Below, in pieces: positions 1 through 5,140 of a DNA stretch of 5,140 nt. The stretch is from an uncultured Clostridia bacterium (GTDB lineage: Bacteria > Bacillota > Clostridia > Oscillospirales > Ruminococcaceae), in contig CAMEPN010000163.1 of NCBI GenBank assembly GCA_945931735.1, forward strand, positions 1 to 5,140, read 5' to 3'. The notes beneath the pieces are model-generated. The model worked only from the letters and a program-made list of their open reading frames with translations, made no database searches and had not been told where the DNA came from. Position 1 is the stretch's first letter. Each line of letters begins with the position of its first letter. Both the position numbers and the translations under genes were made by a program.

Positions 1-1047
1 AAACTCCCAGTCACGGGTATCGTGCGCCGGAACAGCCATGATAGCGCCGGTGCCGTAGGTCATCAGAACATAGTCGGAAATGAAGATTGGGATCTCCCTG
101 CCGTTTACGGGGTTTATCGCAAGAACGCCCTCGAGCTTAACGCCCGTCTTGTCCTTGTTCATCTCGGTGCGGTCGAAGTCGGACTTCTTTGCCGCCTCAG
201 CCTGATATGCCCTTACCGCGTCCATGTTGCCGAGCCTGTCAGCCCACTTCTCTATCATGGGGTGCTCGGGGGAGATTACCATGTATGTCGCGCCGAAAAG
301 CGTGTCGGGGCGCGTTGTGTAAACGGTCAGCGTGTCGCCGAGGGTGGTCTTGAAATTGACCTCCGCGCCGGTGGAACGGCCTATCCAGTTGATCTGCGCA
401 GTCTTTATCTTCTCGAAATAGTCGACGTCCTTAAGATCGTCGAGCAGCTTCTGCGCATAATCCGTTATTTTGAGCATCCACTGGCTCTTTACCTTGTGAA
501 CTACCTCGCCGCCGCAGCGCTCGCACTTGCCGTTTACGACCTCCTCGTTCGCAAGAACGACCTTGCAGGAGGTGCACCAGTTTACGTTCATTTCCTTTTT
601 GTAAGCCAGTCCGTCCTTGAAAAGCTGAAGGAATATCCACTGCGTCCACTTGAAGTACTTCGGGTCGGTGGTGTTTATTTCGCGCTCCCAGTCGAAGGAC
701 ATACCGAGCGACTTAAGCTGCTCCTTGAAGCGAGCGACGTTGTTCTTTGTAACTACCGCGGGGTGTATCTTGTTCTTTATCGCATAGTTCTCAGTAGGCA
801 GACCGAACGCGTCCCAGCCCATCGGGAACAGCACGTTGTAGCCCTGCATACGGCGCTTTCTCGATACGATGTCCATTGCGGTGTAGGGGCGGGGGTGACC
901 GATGTGAAGTCCCTGACCCGAGGGATAGGGGAACTCAACGAGCGCATAGAACTTCGGCTTGGAATAGTCGTTCTCCGCGTGGAAGGTGCGGTGTTCGTCC
1001 CAGTATTTCTGCCATTTGCTTTCGATGGCGGCAAAATCATACTTCAT
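1..1047 (-). CDS. leuS: Leucyl-tRNA synthetase, N-terminal 349 residues (3' end off window)
   Basis: This class I aminoacyl-tRNA synthetase charges tRNA-Leu with leucine in the cytoplasm. Seen in the translation: the class I signature HIGH at residues 48-51 inside [14 protein letters not shown]; the [14 protein letters not shown] block at 77-90; a zinc-knuckle-like cysteine set C158/C161 and C175/C178 (CTSC, CERC); and the CP1 editing domain from about 220, with the threonine-rich [16 protein letters not shown] at 241-256 and [13 protein letters not shown] at 331-343. The Asp of that last motif is the editing-site residue that in the family contacts the amino group of misactivated amino acids. 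The frame stays open to base 1, so the rest of the editing domain, the KMSKS loop and the anticodon-binding domain lie outside. Full-length enzymes have about 800-860 residues. The start is set by [16 protein letters not shown], a typical LeuRS N-terminus, with an AAAGGA-type ribosome binding site near 1059-1064. The gene has its own promoter, and the short leader leaves no room for a T-box. Confidence 0.97.
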   Translation of the reverse strand, partial: MKYDFAAIESKWQKYWDEHRTFHAENDYSKPKFYALVEFPYPSGQGLHIGHPRPYTAMDIVSRKRRMQGYNVLFPMGWDAFGLPTENYAIKNKIHPAVVTKNNVARFKEQLKSLGMSFDWEREINTTDPKYFKWTQWIFLQLFKDGLAYKKEMNVNWCTSCKVVLANEEVVNGKCERCGGEVVHKVKSQWMLKITDYAQKLLDDLKDVDYFEKIKTAQINWIGRSTGAEVNFKTTLGDTLTVYTTRPDTLFGATYMVISPEHPMIEKWADRLGNMDAVRAYQAEAAKKSDFDRTEMNKDKTGVKLEGVLAINPVNGREIPIFISDYVLMTYGTGAIMAVPAHDTRDWEF

Positions 1048-1102
1048 TTCTTTTGTTGTCCTTTCGATAACGGCATTACGCCGCAAAATATCATACACAT
1101 TA

Positions 1103-1131
1103 ATTATACAGCATTTTGTTGCTGTTGTCAA
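1103..1131 (-). promoter_or_regulatory. Consensus sigma-A promoter of leuS
   Basis: On the minus strand, TTGACA (1126-1131) and TATAAT (1103-1108) are separated by exactly 17 bases, a perfect match to the housekeeping promoter consensus. Transcription would start near 1096, giving a leader of about 50 nt before the leuS ATG at 1047. The -35 box lies over the TGA stop codon (1128-1130) of the upstream membrane-protein gene. The spacer holds an inverted repeat, ACAGCA-N6-TGCTGT on the plus strand (1108-1125), which could be an operator or chance. The match is direct; activity is inferred. Confidence 0.85.
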
Positions 1132-1856
1132 TCGTTTTGAGGCGTGCGGCGGCATTTTTTCGCGGCCAGCGCGGGAAGATAAGCCGCCAGCATGACCGCC
1201 GCGCCCACAAGCTCCAGCCAGACGAGCGGCGGCATCGCGTCGAGGAACGGATACAGCTCGTAAAGCTGCTCGGGAAGCTCGGACATCATGATGTAATTCG
1301 TCCCGAAAACCGCGTTGAATATCCAAACCGCGCCTATATACATATTCCCTATGAAAAACGCGGGGAGAATACTCTTGAGCGTGGTTTCGTAGCCGAGGAC
1401 GAAAAGACAGTAAAAGCTGAACAGAAGCATAACATGGTGGCTTATCACGAACTGCCAGAACGTGTAGCTCTGCCATGAATAGGAAAGGTCGGGCCATATC
1501 ATCGCGGGCAGCGGCCCGATAAGCGTGAAATAATAAACCACGCGGAACAGCCCGCCCTTGTTGTCGGTCAGAAGAATGAATATCAGCAGGAAATTCGTGA
1601 CAAAGCAGATATGCAGCGGAAGATCCTCTTCAAACCTCCATATCCCCAAAGCAATGCGCGAGCCGTAGTGCAGCAGCATATTCGCCGCGAGAATGCCCGC
1701 CATTGTGAAGCGAGCCGCCCGCCTGTCGATCCGCGCGAGCCTGTTTCTGAAAACAAATATCAGCACGGCGGCAGCAAGAAACGCGACCGAAATGCCGATA
1801 TGAAGCTTCCCGAAAATGACCATTCTGTCGGGTACGCCCCTGAAAAAATCCGCCAT
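1128..1856 (-). CDS. YwaF/TIGR02206 (TMEM164-like) integral membrane protein
   Basis: This is a 242-residue, very hydrophobic protein with about seven predicted membrane segments (roughly 14-36, 50-72, 79-97, 104-121, 133-153, 162-184 and 211-231) and a short basic C-tail (AAKKCRR). The family marks I recognise are DLPLHIC at 78-84, ISHH at 138-141, [11 protein letters not shown] at 152-162 and [11 protein letters not shown] at 185-195; these fit the bacterial TIGR02206/YwaF family, related to eukaryotic TMEM164. Human TMEM164 has been reported as a Cys/His-dependent phospholipid acyltransferase. C84 and H140 here sit at a comparable spacing, so lipid acyl transfer is possible, but no bacterial function is established. 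The start at 1856 is supported by GGAGG at 1863-1867, six bases upstream, and by a perfect promoter just beyond. leuS follows 80 bases downstream with its own promoter, so linkage to translation is probably incidental. Family call fairly sure, function unknown. Confidence 0.8.
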   Translation of the reverse strand: MADFFRGVPDRMVIFGKLHIGISVAFLAAAVLIFVFRNRLARIDRRAARFTMAGILAANMLLHYGSRIALGIWRFEEDLPLHICFVTNFLLIFILLTDNKGGLFRVVYYFTLIGPLPAMIWPDLSYSWQSYTFWQFVISHHVMLLFSFYCLFVLGYETTLKSILPAFFIGNMYIGAVWIFNAVFGTNYIMMSELPEQLYELYPFLDAMPPLVWLELVGAAVMLAAYLPALAAKKCRRTPQND

Positions 1857-1883
1857 GCTATCCCTCCAATAATAACTCCTTAA

Positions 1884-1912
1884 ATTATATCCTATTATTG
1901 CACAGCTGTCAA
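1884..1912 (-). promoter_or_regulatory. Consensus sigma-A promoter of the YwaF-like gene
   Basis: On the minus strand, TTGACA (1907-1912) and TATAAT (1884-1889) are separated by exactly 17 bases. The predicted start near 1877 gives a leader of only about 20 nt, carrying the GGAGG ribosome binding site. The palindrome ACAGCTGT (1902-1909) overlaps the inner half of the -35 box. The match is seen directly; activity is inferred. Confidence 0.85.
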
Positions 1913-2017
1913 GCTTTTGCCCATGTCATCGGAATAATCACGCCGAGGCGATTAATAATAATACCGTACTTCTATTATATGAAACATAAATTATTTATTT
2001 CTTACGGAGAAAAAATT

Positions 2018-3349
2018 ATGAGCAGACCCAAGTTTTCGGGACGAATAGGTTTTGTGCTGTCGGCGGCAGGCTCCGCAGTCGGGCTGGGAAATATATGGCG
2101 ATTTCCTTATCTCGCGGCGGAATACGGCGGCGGGATATTCCTGCTGTGCTATATAGTCGTGACGCTGCTGCTGGGATTTCCGATCATGGCAATGGAGATA
2201 GCGATAGGAAGGCGCGCCGCCCGCGCAAGCATACCAAGCTACCGCGCCCTCGGGAAAGGCGGCGGAGCTATCGGCGTGCTCACCGCGGTGATAACCTTGA
2301 TAACCCTGCCGTATTACTGCGTTATAGGCGGCTGGGTCGTGAAATACGCGGCGGTATTCGTCACCGGCTCCGGACGCAGCGCCGCCGAAAACGGCTTCTA
2401 TTCCTCGTTTATCTCGGGGACATTCGAGCCGGTGTTGTATCAGCTCATTTTCATCGCGGCAGCGGCGGCGGTCGTTATGTTCGGCGTAAAAAACGGCATC
2501 GAAAAGGCAAACAAAGTGCTTATGCCGATACTTGTGGTGCTTGCGGTCATTCTTGCCGTATATTCCCTCTGCGCGGAGGGCGCGGGTGCGGGTGCGCTGT
2601 ATTACCTCCGCCCCGACTTTTCAAAATTCAGCTTCAAAACCATTCTTGCCGCCACGGGGCAGATGTTCTATTCCCTCTCGCTGTCCAGCGGCATAATCGT
2701 AACCTACGGCGCTTACCTCGAAAAAAGCGCCGATATAGAGCGCTCCGTAAAGCAGATTGAGGTGTTCGATATCGGCATAGCTTTCCTGTCGGGGCTGACG
2801 ATAATCTGCGCGCTGTTCGCGTTTTCGGGCGGAGAGGAAGCGGCTGTTTCCGCGGGCGCAGGGCTTATGTTTGAAACAATGCCCGCCGTTTTCGCCGAAA
2901 TGCCGCTCGGACAGGCAGCGGGCGCAGTGTTCTTCGTGCTGGTGCTGTTCGCCGCGCTTACCTCCGCGATTTCCATGATGGAGGTAAATACCGCGAACCT
3001 TATCGACCTTTTCGGGCTTAAGCGCCCCGCCGCCGCGGGGATAATGGCTGCCGCGCTCATTCTGCTGGGTCTGCCCTCTGCGTTGGGATACAGCGTTTGG
3101 AGCGAAGTAAAGCCGTTCGGACATTCGATACTGGATTTTCTTGATATAGTGGGAAATTCGGTGATAACGCCGATCGCCGCGCTGCTCGCCTGCATTTATG
3201 TAGGGTGGGTGATAAAGCCGTCGGTGCTGTCCGAGGAAATAGCGCAGGGTAGCGCGTTCAAGCGCCGCCGCAGCTTTGAATTTACCATAAAATATACCGC
3301 GCCCGTTTTTATCGCGGCAGTTTTGCTCGGAGCGGCAATGGGCATTTGA
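2018..3349 (+). CDS. Sodium-dependent transporter, neurotransmitter:sodium symporter (NSS/SNF) family
   Basis: This is a 443-residue secondary transporter of the LeuT/MhsT/Tyt1 type, expected to import an amino acid or similar small amine with sodium. About eleven membrane segments are visible (near 10-30, 36-58, 86-106, 139-156, 166-186, 208-230, 250-270, 299-320, 337-355, 371-399 and 424-442), the usual number for bacterial members, which lack TM12. TM1 has the unwound signature AAGSAVGLGNIWRFPYLAAE at 16-35. By alignment with LeuT, A20, N25 and S219 fit the Na1 site, and G18, V21, A312, T315 and S316 (FAALTS) the Na2 site. TM6 carries GQMFYSLSLSSG. D251 at the start of TM7 is the sort of acidic residue common in chloride-independent bacterial members. 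Substrate cannot be read from sequence. I chose the ATG at 2018 because GGAG lies eight bases upstream and homology begins there; an in-frame ATG at 1898 would add 40 residues with no family resemblance. The only -10 candidate I see upstream is TATTAT (1973-1978), without a good -35. Confidence 0.93.
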   Translation: MSRPKFSGRIGFVLSAAGSAVGLGNIWRFPYLAAEYGGGIFLLCYIVVTLLLGFPIMAMEIAIGRRAARASIPSYRALGKGGGAIGVLTAVITLITLPYYCVIGGWVVKYAAVFVTGSGRSAAENGFYSSFISGTFEPVLYQLIFIAAAAAVVMFGVKNGIEKANKVLMPILVVLAVILAVYSLCAEGAGAGALYYLRPDFSKFSFKTILAATGQMFYSLSLSSGIIVTYGAYLEKSADIERSVKQIEVFDIGIAFLSGLTIICALFAFSGGEEAAVSAGAGLMFETMPAVFAEMPLGQAAGAVFFVLVLFAALTSAISMMEVNTANLIDLFGLKRPAAAGIMAAALILLGLPSALGYSVWSEVKPFGHSILDFLDIVGNSVITPIAALLACIYVGWVIKPSVLSEEIAQGSAFKRRRSFEFTIKYTAPVFIAAVLLGAAMGI

Positions 3350-3374
3350 CGCAAGGATAGTTTTGTGTTATAAT
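3346..3374 (+). promoter_or_regulatory. Near-consensus plus-strand promoter at the symporter stop codon
   Basis: TTGACG (3346-3351) and TATAAT (3369-3374) are separated by exactly 17 bases, five of six and six of six matches to the sigma-A consensus. The -35 box contains the TGA stop (3347-3349) of the symporter gene. Transcription would start near 3381 and run into the gene-free gap, away from any plus-strand protein gene. This is the main sign that the gap is itself transcribed. Activity is inferred. Confidence 0.65.
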
Positions 3375-3393
3375 AAATTCAAAATAATAATTC

Positions 3394-3429
3394 ATGCCCC
3401 GAGAAAAACACCTCTCGGGGCATATTTTG
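3394..3429 (+). terminator. Hairpin after the symporter gene (terminator or early attenuator)
   Basis: An 11-bp perfect stem (3394-3404 with 3413-3423, GC-rich core GCCCCGAG/CTCGGGGC) has an 8-base loop and is followed by the modest T-rich stretch ATTTTG. It lies 45 bases after the symporter stop, as expected for its intrinsic terminator, though the T tract is weak. It is also about 13 bases past the predicted start of transcription from the promoter at 3346-3374, so it may act as a 5' cap hairpin or attenuator for that transcript. Confidence 0.65.
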
Positions 3430-3472
3430 TACCGAAACGGCAGCAAGCAAATCACGCTTATATGCTCAAAAC

Positions 3473-3585
3473 GCGCCGCAGCCCGACCGAGCTTAGCCAA
3501 ACGACCTATCACATCACAGCCGCCAAGGGACTGCTGCTCGGAGAAGGGCATATAAAACGGGAGATGACCCAAGCGCGTCGCAGCC
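3473..3585 (+). repeat. Imperfect 11-base direct repeat, about 100 bases apart
   Basis: GCGCCGCAGCC (3473-3483) recurs as GCGTCGCAGCC (3575-3585), ten of eleven bases identical. The copies flank the helical 5' domain of the candidate RNA. Next to them, ACGCGC (3471-3476) can pair with GCGCGT (3573-3578), which would cross the 3458-3467/3546-3555 helix. This may be chance in GC-rich sequence. Confidence 0.35.
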
Positions 3586-3640
3586 GCACCTATTCTCGTT
3601 GCAAACACCCAGCGTCTTGTATCCGCGAAAAATCGACAAA

Positions 3641-3697
3641 GGGGGGAAAAGGGAGAGGGGAAGGGGAGCGCGAGGGGGAAAACGTAGGGGAAAGGGG
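3641..3697 (+). other. G-run tract with G-quadruplex potential
   Basis: Seven runs of three or more G occur in 57 bases: 3641-3646, 3651-3653, 3657-3660, 3663-3666, 3674-3678, 3687-3690 and 3694-3697. The first four are separated by AAAA, AGA and AA, so they satisfy the G3+N1-7 rule on the plus strand. A matching C/T tract (3799-3834) lies on the other side of the central hairpins. It can instead pair with the G runs in an extended stem. The runs are seen directly; folding is inferred. Confidence 0.6.
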
Positions 3698-3833
3698 TGC
3701 AAACACGATGTTTGCACTGCTGCCCCAAAAGCGCGACACGATGTCGCGCAACAGAGGGCAGCATGGGAAATCGTCGATTTTTGTCGGATTTTCTTCTTCC
3801 CCCCTTTCCCCGAAGGGTTCCCCCCTCGTCCCC
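3663..3833 (+). repeat. Extended imperfect inverted repeat enclosing tandem hairpins
   Basis: Three collinear pairings form one long stem: GGGGA (3663-3667) with TCCCC (3829-3833), CGAGGGGGAA (3671-3680) with the 3818-3828 segment (one bulged C), and GGGGAAAGGGG (3687-3697) with CCCCTTTCCCC (3801-3811). Inside are hairpin one (3697-3717, 9 bp, loop CGA), a two-level arm (3718-3725 with 3756-3763, enclosing 3731-3738 with 3742-3749, loop CGA) and a small AAATC-GTC-GATTT hairpin (3768-3780). The complementarity is read directly and is more than I would expect by chance, although the G-run/C-run parts are low in complexity. Confidence 0.6.
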
Positions 3834-3956
3834 CGTGTGACAACACGAGAAATAAAAAATAACAAATAAAAATAGGTTCAAGGCAGAGCCTAAAATCCCC
3901 CCTGTGACACACAAAAAAATTTCTCTTATACAAACCAAATTTCCTTTAAAAAGGTC

Positions 3957-3981
3957 AAAGGGGCAAACCGCCCCTTTTTTT
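3957..3981 (+). terminator. Strong intrinsic terminator, convergent with the rhomboid gene
   Basis: AAAGGGGC (3957-3964), loop AAACC and GCCCCTTT (3970-3977) form an 8-bp stem whose 3' arm runs into seven consecutive Ts (3975-3981), a good rho-independent terminator for plus-strand transcripts. On the minus strand the same stem lies just past the rhomboid stop codon, but its tail (CCCCTTTGACCTTTTT) is less regular, so it may work both ways with a plus-strand preference. The last T is also the first base of the complement of the rhomboid stop codon. Confidence 0.8.
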
Positions 3982-4565
3982 CAGCTCTTCATTTCAAAAA
4001 CCTTTTTGTGATACCATATCCCGAAGCCTAGTCCGGAAACTCCTCCCTCAATATGCCCGAAGTGCGAAATGTTGTCGTTCGTGAACAGCCCGTCGTATAT
4101 CTCCTGCCCGAGGTAAATCGCCGTCACGAGTATCAGAGTGAGCGGTATCTCGCCCTTTCTCATGTTGGTGAACGCGCTAAGGATTATCAGCATGAACACA
4201 ATGCCGCTCGCGCCGATAACTCCCGTGTCGAAGAAAATCGCGTTCAGCAGCCCGCCCGCAAGCGCGGTCACGCCGATCATGATAACAAGGTTCCAGCTAC
4301 CGTACTTCTCCTCGACAATAGGCCCGACAAGAAGCATCATTATCATGTTCCCCGTGAGATGAGATACGCCGCTGTGACCGAAAGCATAGGTGAATAACCG
4401 CAGATATGTCAGCGGGTCAAGCCAGTTCGGGTGCCCGTAGCAGACGAGAAACATCGCGTTGAACCACCCGCCCGTAATCTCGTTTATGATGAGGAACACC
4501 GCGCATATCGCCACATAGGTCAGTATCACCGGAGAATTGTAGCTAAGCCTGAGATGCGTTTTCAT
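3981..4565 (-). CDS. Rhomboid family intramembrane serine protease
   Basis: This 194-residue protease is expected to cleave transmembrane helices of membrane proteins within the bilayer; its substrates cannot be told from sequence. The catalytic set is present: GASG at 118-121 with nucleophile S120 in TM4, and H171 in SHFGHIEGGVSG (TM6). H69 and N73 in HLTGNM (TM2) fit the family's oxyanion-stabilising HxxxN. About six membrane segments are visible (12-29, 58-80, 92-111, 114-133, 140-157 and 168-185), matching the minimal six-helix GlpG core with no extra domain and a roughly 28-residue L1 loop (30-57). The start ATG overlaps the maf stop in an ATGA, so translation is probably coupled to maf; a weak AAGGGA-like site lies just upstream. 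The gene ends directly at a bidirectional hairpin terminator. Family and active-site assignments are firm; the physiological role is open. Confidence 0.93.
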   Translation of the reverse strand: MKTHLRLSYNSPVILTYVAICAVFLIINEITGGWFNAMFLVCYGHPNWLDPLTYLRLFTYAFGHSGVSHLTGNMIMMLLVGPIVEEKYGSWNLVIMIGVTALAGGLLNAIFFDTGVIGASGIVFMLIILSAFTNMRKGEIPLTLILVTAIYLGQEIYDGLFTNDNISHFGHIEGGVSGLGFGIWYHKKVFEMKS

Positions 4566-5140
4566 ATCTTTCCCTTTCCGTCAGCCGCGCTCTTTTTTAG
4601 AAGCGCCCTGTAAAGCCGCCCCACGGGCAGCCCCATGACGTTGTAATAGTCCCCCGAAATACCTTTAACAAGCAGCGCGCCCCTGCCCTGTATTCCGTAT
4701 GCGCCCGCTTTGTCCATAGGCTCGCCCGTCGCGACATACGCCGCTATCTCCTCCTCGGACAGCGGGTAGAACTCCACCTGCGTTTCCTCCGCAAAGCAGT
4801 CCGTCGCCCCGTCGGGATAAATAATGCATACTCCCGTGAAAACACTGTGACGCCTGCCCGAAAGCCTGCGCAGCATAGCTGCCGCTTCCGCCTCGCTGTG
4901 CGGCTTGCCGAGTAGCTCACCGCCAACCGAAACAACAGTGTCCGCGGCAATTATCGTTTCGTCCTTGTATTCCGAGTAAATCTCCGTCGCCTTTTGCAGC
5001 GCGAGCATCTTTACCGCGTCCTCGGGAGGAACGCTCTCGCTGATGACCTCCTCGCCTTTCGCAGGGATAACGCTGAATTTCTCGGCAATTAACGAGAGAA
5101 GCTCGCGGCGGCGCGGCGATTGGCTTGCAAGTATCACTTC
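4562..5140 (-). CDS. maf: Maf family nucleoside triphosphate pyrophosphatase (5' end at window edge)
   Basis: Maf proteins hydrolyse (d)NTPs to monophosphates and pyrophosphate, acting on dTTP/UTP and modified pyrimidine nucleotides in the YhdE subgroup; in Bacillus subtilis Maf is linked to septum formation. Counting from the GTG at 5137, the translation shows ILASQSPRRREL at 2-13, IIAADTVV at 62-69 with the catalytic-type D66, GKP at 77-79, and GEPMDKAGAYGIQGRGALLVKGISGDYYNVMGLP at 138-171. The DKAGAYGIQG block marks the YhdE/Maf type rather than YceF. The length of about 191 residues is normal for the family. The true start is probably just outside: the frame stays open to base 5140 with a Glu codon before the GTG, and M-E-V-ILASQSPRR would be a usual N-terminus. 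The stop overlaps the rhomboid start by four bases (ATGA), showing a shared operon. No other operon member is visible. Confidence 0.95.
   Translation of the reverse strand, partial: EVILASQSPRRRELLSLIAEKFSVIPAKGEEVISESVPPEDAVKMLALQKATEIYSEYKDETIIAADTVVSVGGELLGKPHSEAEAAAMLRRLSGRRHSVFTGVCIIYPDGATDCFAEETQVEFYPLSEEEIAAYVATGEPMDKAGAYGIQGRGALLVKGISGDYYNVMGLPVGRLYRALLKKSAADGKGKI

Larger units (their letters stand above)
3381..3981 (+). ncRNA. Candidate stand-alone structured RNA, about 600 nt, class unknown
   Basis: The gap between the convergent symporter and rhomboid genes lacks a credible protein gene but has a promoter (3346-3374), dense complementary segments and an intrinsic terminator (3957-3981) on one strand. 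Helices read by eye: 3394-3404 with 3413-3423; 3458-3467 with 3546-3555, enclosing 3487-3492 with 3536-3541; 3697-3705 with 3709-3717; 3718-3725 with 3756-3763, enclosing 3731-3738 with 3742-3749; and 3873-3879 with 3886-3892. The central domain is closed by 3687-3697 with 3801-3811, extended by 3671-3680 with 3818-3828 and 3663-3667 with 3829-3833. A competing helix joins 3622-3637 to 3773-3788. No gene follows on this strand, so a riboswitch is unlikely. It does not look like tmRNA, RNase P, 6S or SRP RNA. It might instead be a repeated intergenic element, or unrelated read-through sequence. End points are inferred from the promoter and terminator only. Confidence 0.45.

Noticed and set aside
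22..1140. 372-codon plus-strand open frame
   Set aside because: It is antisense to leuS, whose HIGH, zinc-binding and editing-domain motifs are unmistakable on the minus strand. The plus-strand protein has no family resemblance.
1941..1950. CGCC-GA-GGCG inverted repeat upstream of the symporter as an operator
   Set aside because: A 4-bp arm with a 2-base centre is too short in GC-rich sequence, and no convincing -35 box is nearby to place it.
1898..2017. Upstream in-frame ATG giving a 483-residue symporter
   Set aside because: The extra 40 residues do not resemble the family, would overlap the divergent promoter, and lack the GGAG site seen before the ATG at 2018.
3708..3869. Possible 53-residue plus-strand gene starting at the ATG in hairpin one, with an AAAGGGG ribosome-binding-like site
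   Set aside because: The AAAGGGG is part of the G-run tract, the ATG lies in the CGA-loop hairpin, and the product has no recognisable feature. RNA structure explains the bases better, although ribosome profiling could reopen it.
3309..3938. Open frames in the gap (plus 3363-3869; minus 3309-3938, 3514-3933 and 3590-3865)
   Set aside because: Their products are low-complexity G/R/E/K- or P/F/S-rich strings set by the purine and pyrimidine tracts. They overlap one another on both strands and run into the symporter end.
5135..5137. GTG as the true maf start
   Set aside because: The frame is open beyond it and M-E-V-ILASQSPRR is a usual Maf beginning, so the real start is probably at 5141-5143, outside the window.
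1..5140. CRISPR arrays, tRNA or rRNA genes, insertion sequences
   Set aside because: I saw no regularly spaced repeats, no tRNA-like cloverleaf with a TTCGA arm, and no transposase or terminal inverted repeats.

Overview
The window looks like a chromosomal stretch from an anaerobic Firmicute of the class Clostridia, probably the Ruminococcaceae/Oscillospiraceae. The grounds are the LeuRS protein (a [11 protein letters not shown] signature and [25 protein letters not shown] wording I associate with that group), near-perfect TTGACA-17-TATAAT promoters, GGAGG-type ribosome binding sites and GC-rich genes separated by AT-rich gaps. No species call is possible from this alone.

Layout from left to right. 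Positions 1-1047 (minus) hold the first 349 codons of leucyl-tRNA synthetase (leuS), which runs off the left edge. Its consensus promoter overlaps the stop codon of the next gene (1128-1856, minus), a multi-pass membrane protein of the YwaF/TIGR02206 family, related to eukaryotic TMEM164. A divergent intergenic region (1857-2017) carries the perfect promoter of that membrane gene and the start region of a plus-strand sodium:neurotransmitter symporter family transporter (2018-3349, 443 aa). At the right end, a minus-strand operon contains maf, a nucleotide pyrophosphatase whose first codon or codons lie off the edge, followed by a rhomboid intramembrane protease. Their ATG and TGA overlap in an ATGA.

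The most interesting part is the 631-base gap between the two convergent units (3350-3980). It has no convincing protein gene, but on the plus strand it has a near-consensus promoter overlapping the symporter stop codon (TTGACG-17-TATAAT, 3346-3374). An 11-bp hairpin follows about 20 bases downstream, then several nested helices: two hairpins with the same ACACGATGT core, an extended long-range stem and a competing long-range stem. There is also a G-run tract that meets the G-quadruplex rule, and a strong intrinsic terminator with a seven-T tail (3957-3981). This is the layout expected of a stand-alone structured RNA of about 600 nt. I do not recognise it as a known RNA class. A multi-copy intergenic repeat, or simple read-through into a bidirectional terminator, remains possible.

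The protein genes are mostly unrelated housekeeping functions: translation, membrane lipid or unknown function, amino-acid uptake, nucleotide-pool or septum-related hydrolysis, and membrane proteolysis. Only maf and the rhomboid gene are clearly in one operon.
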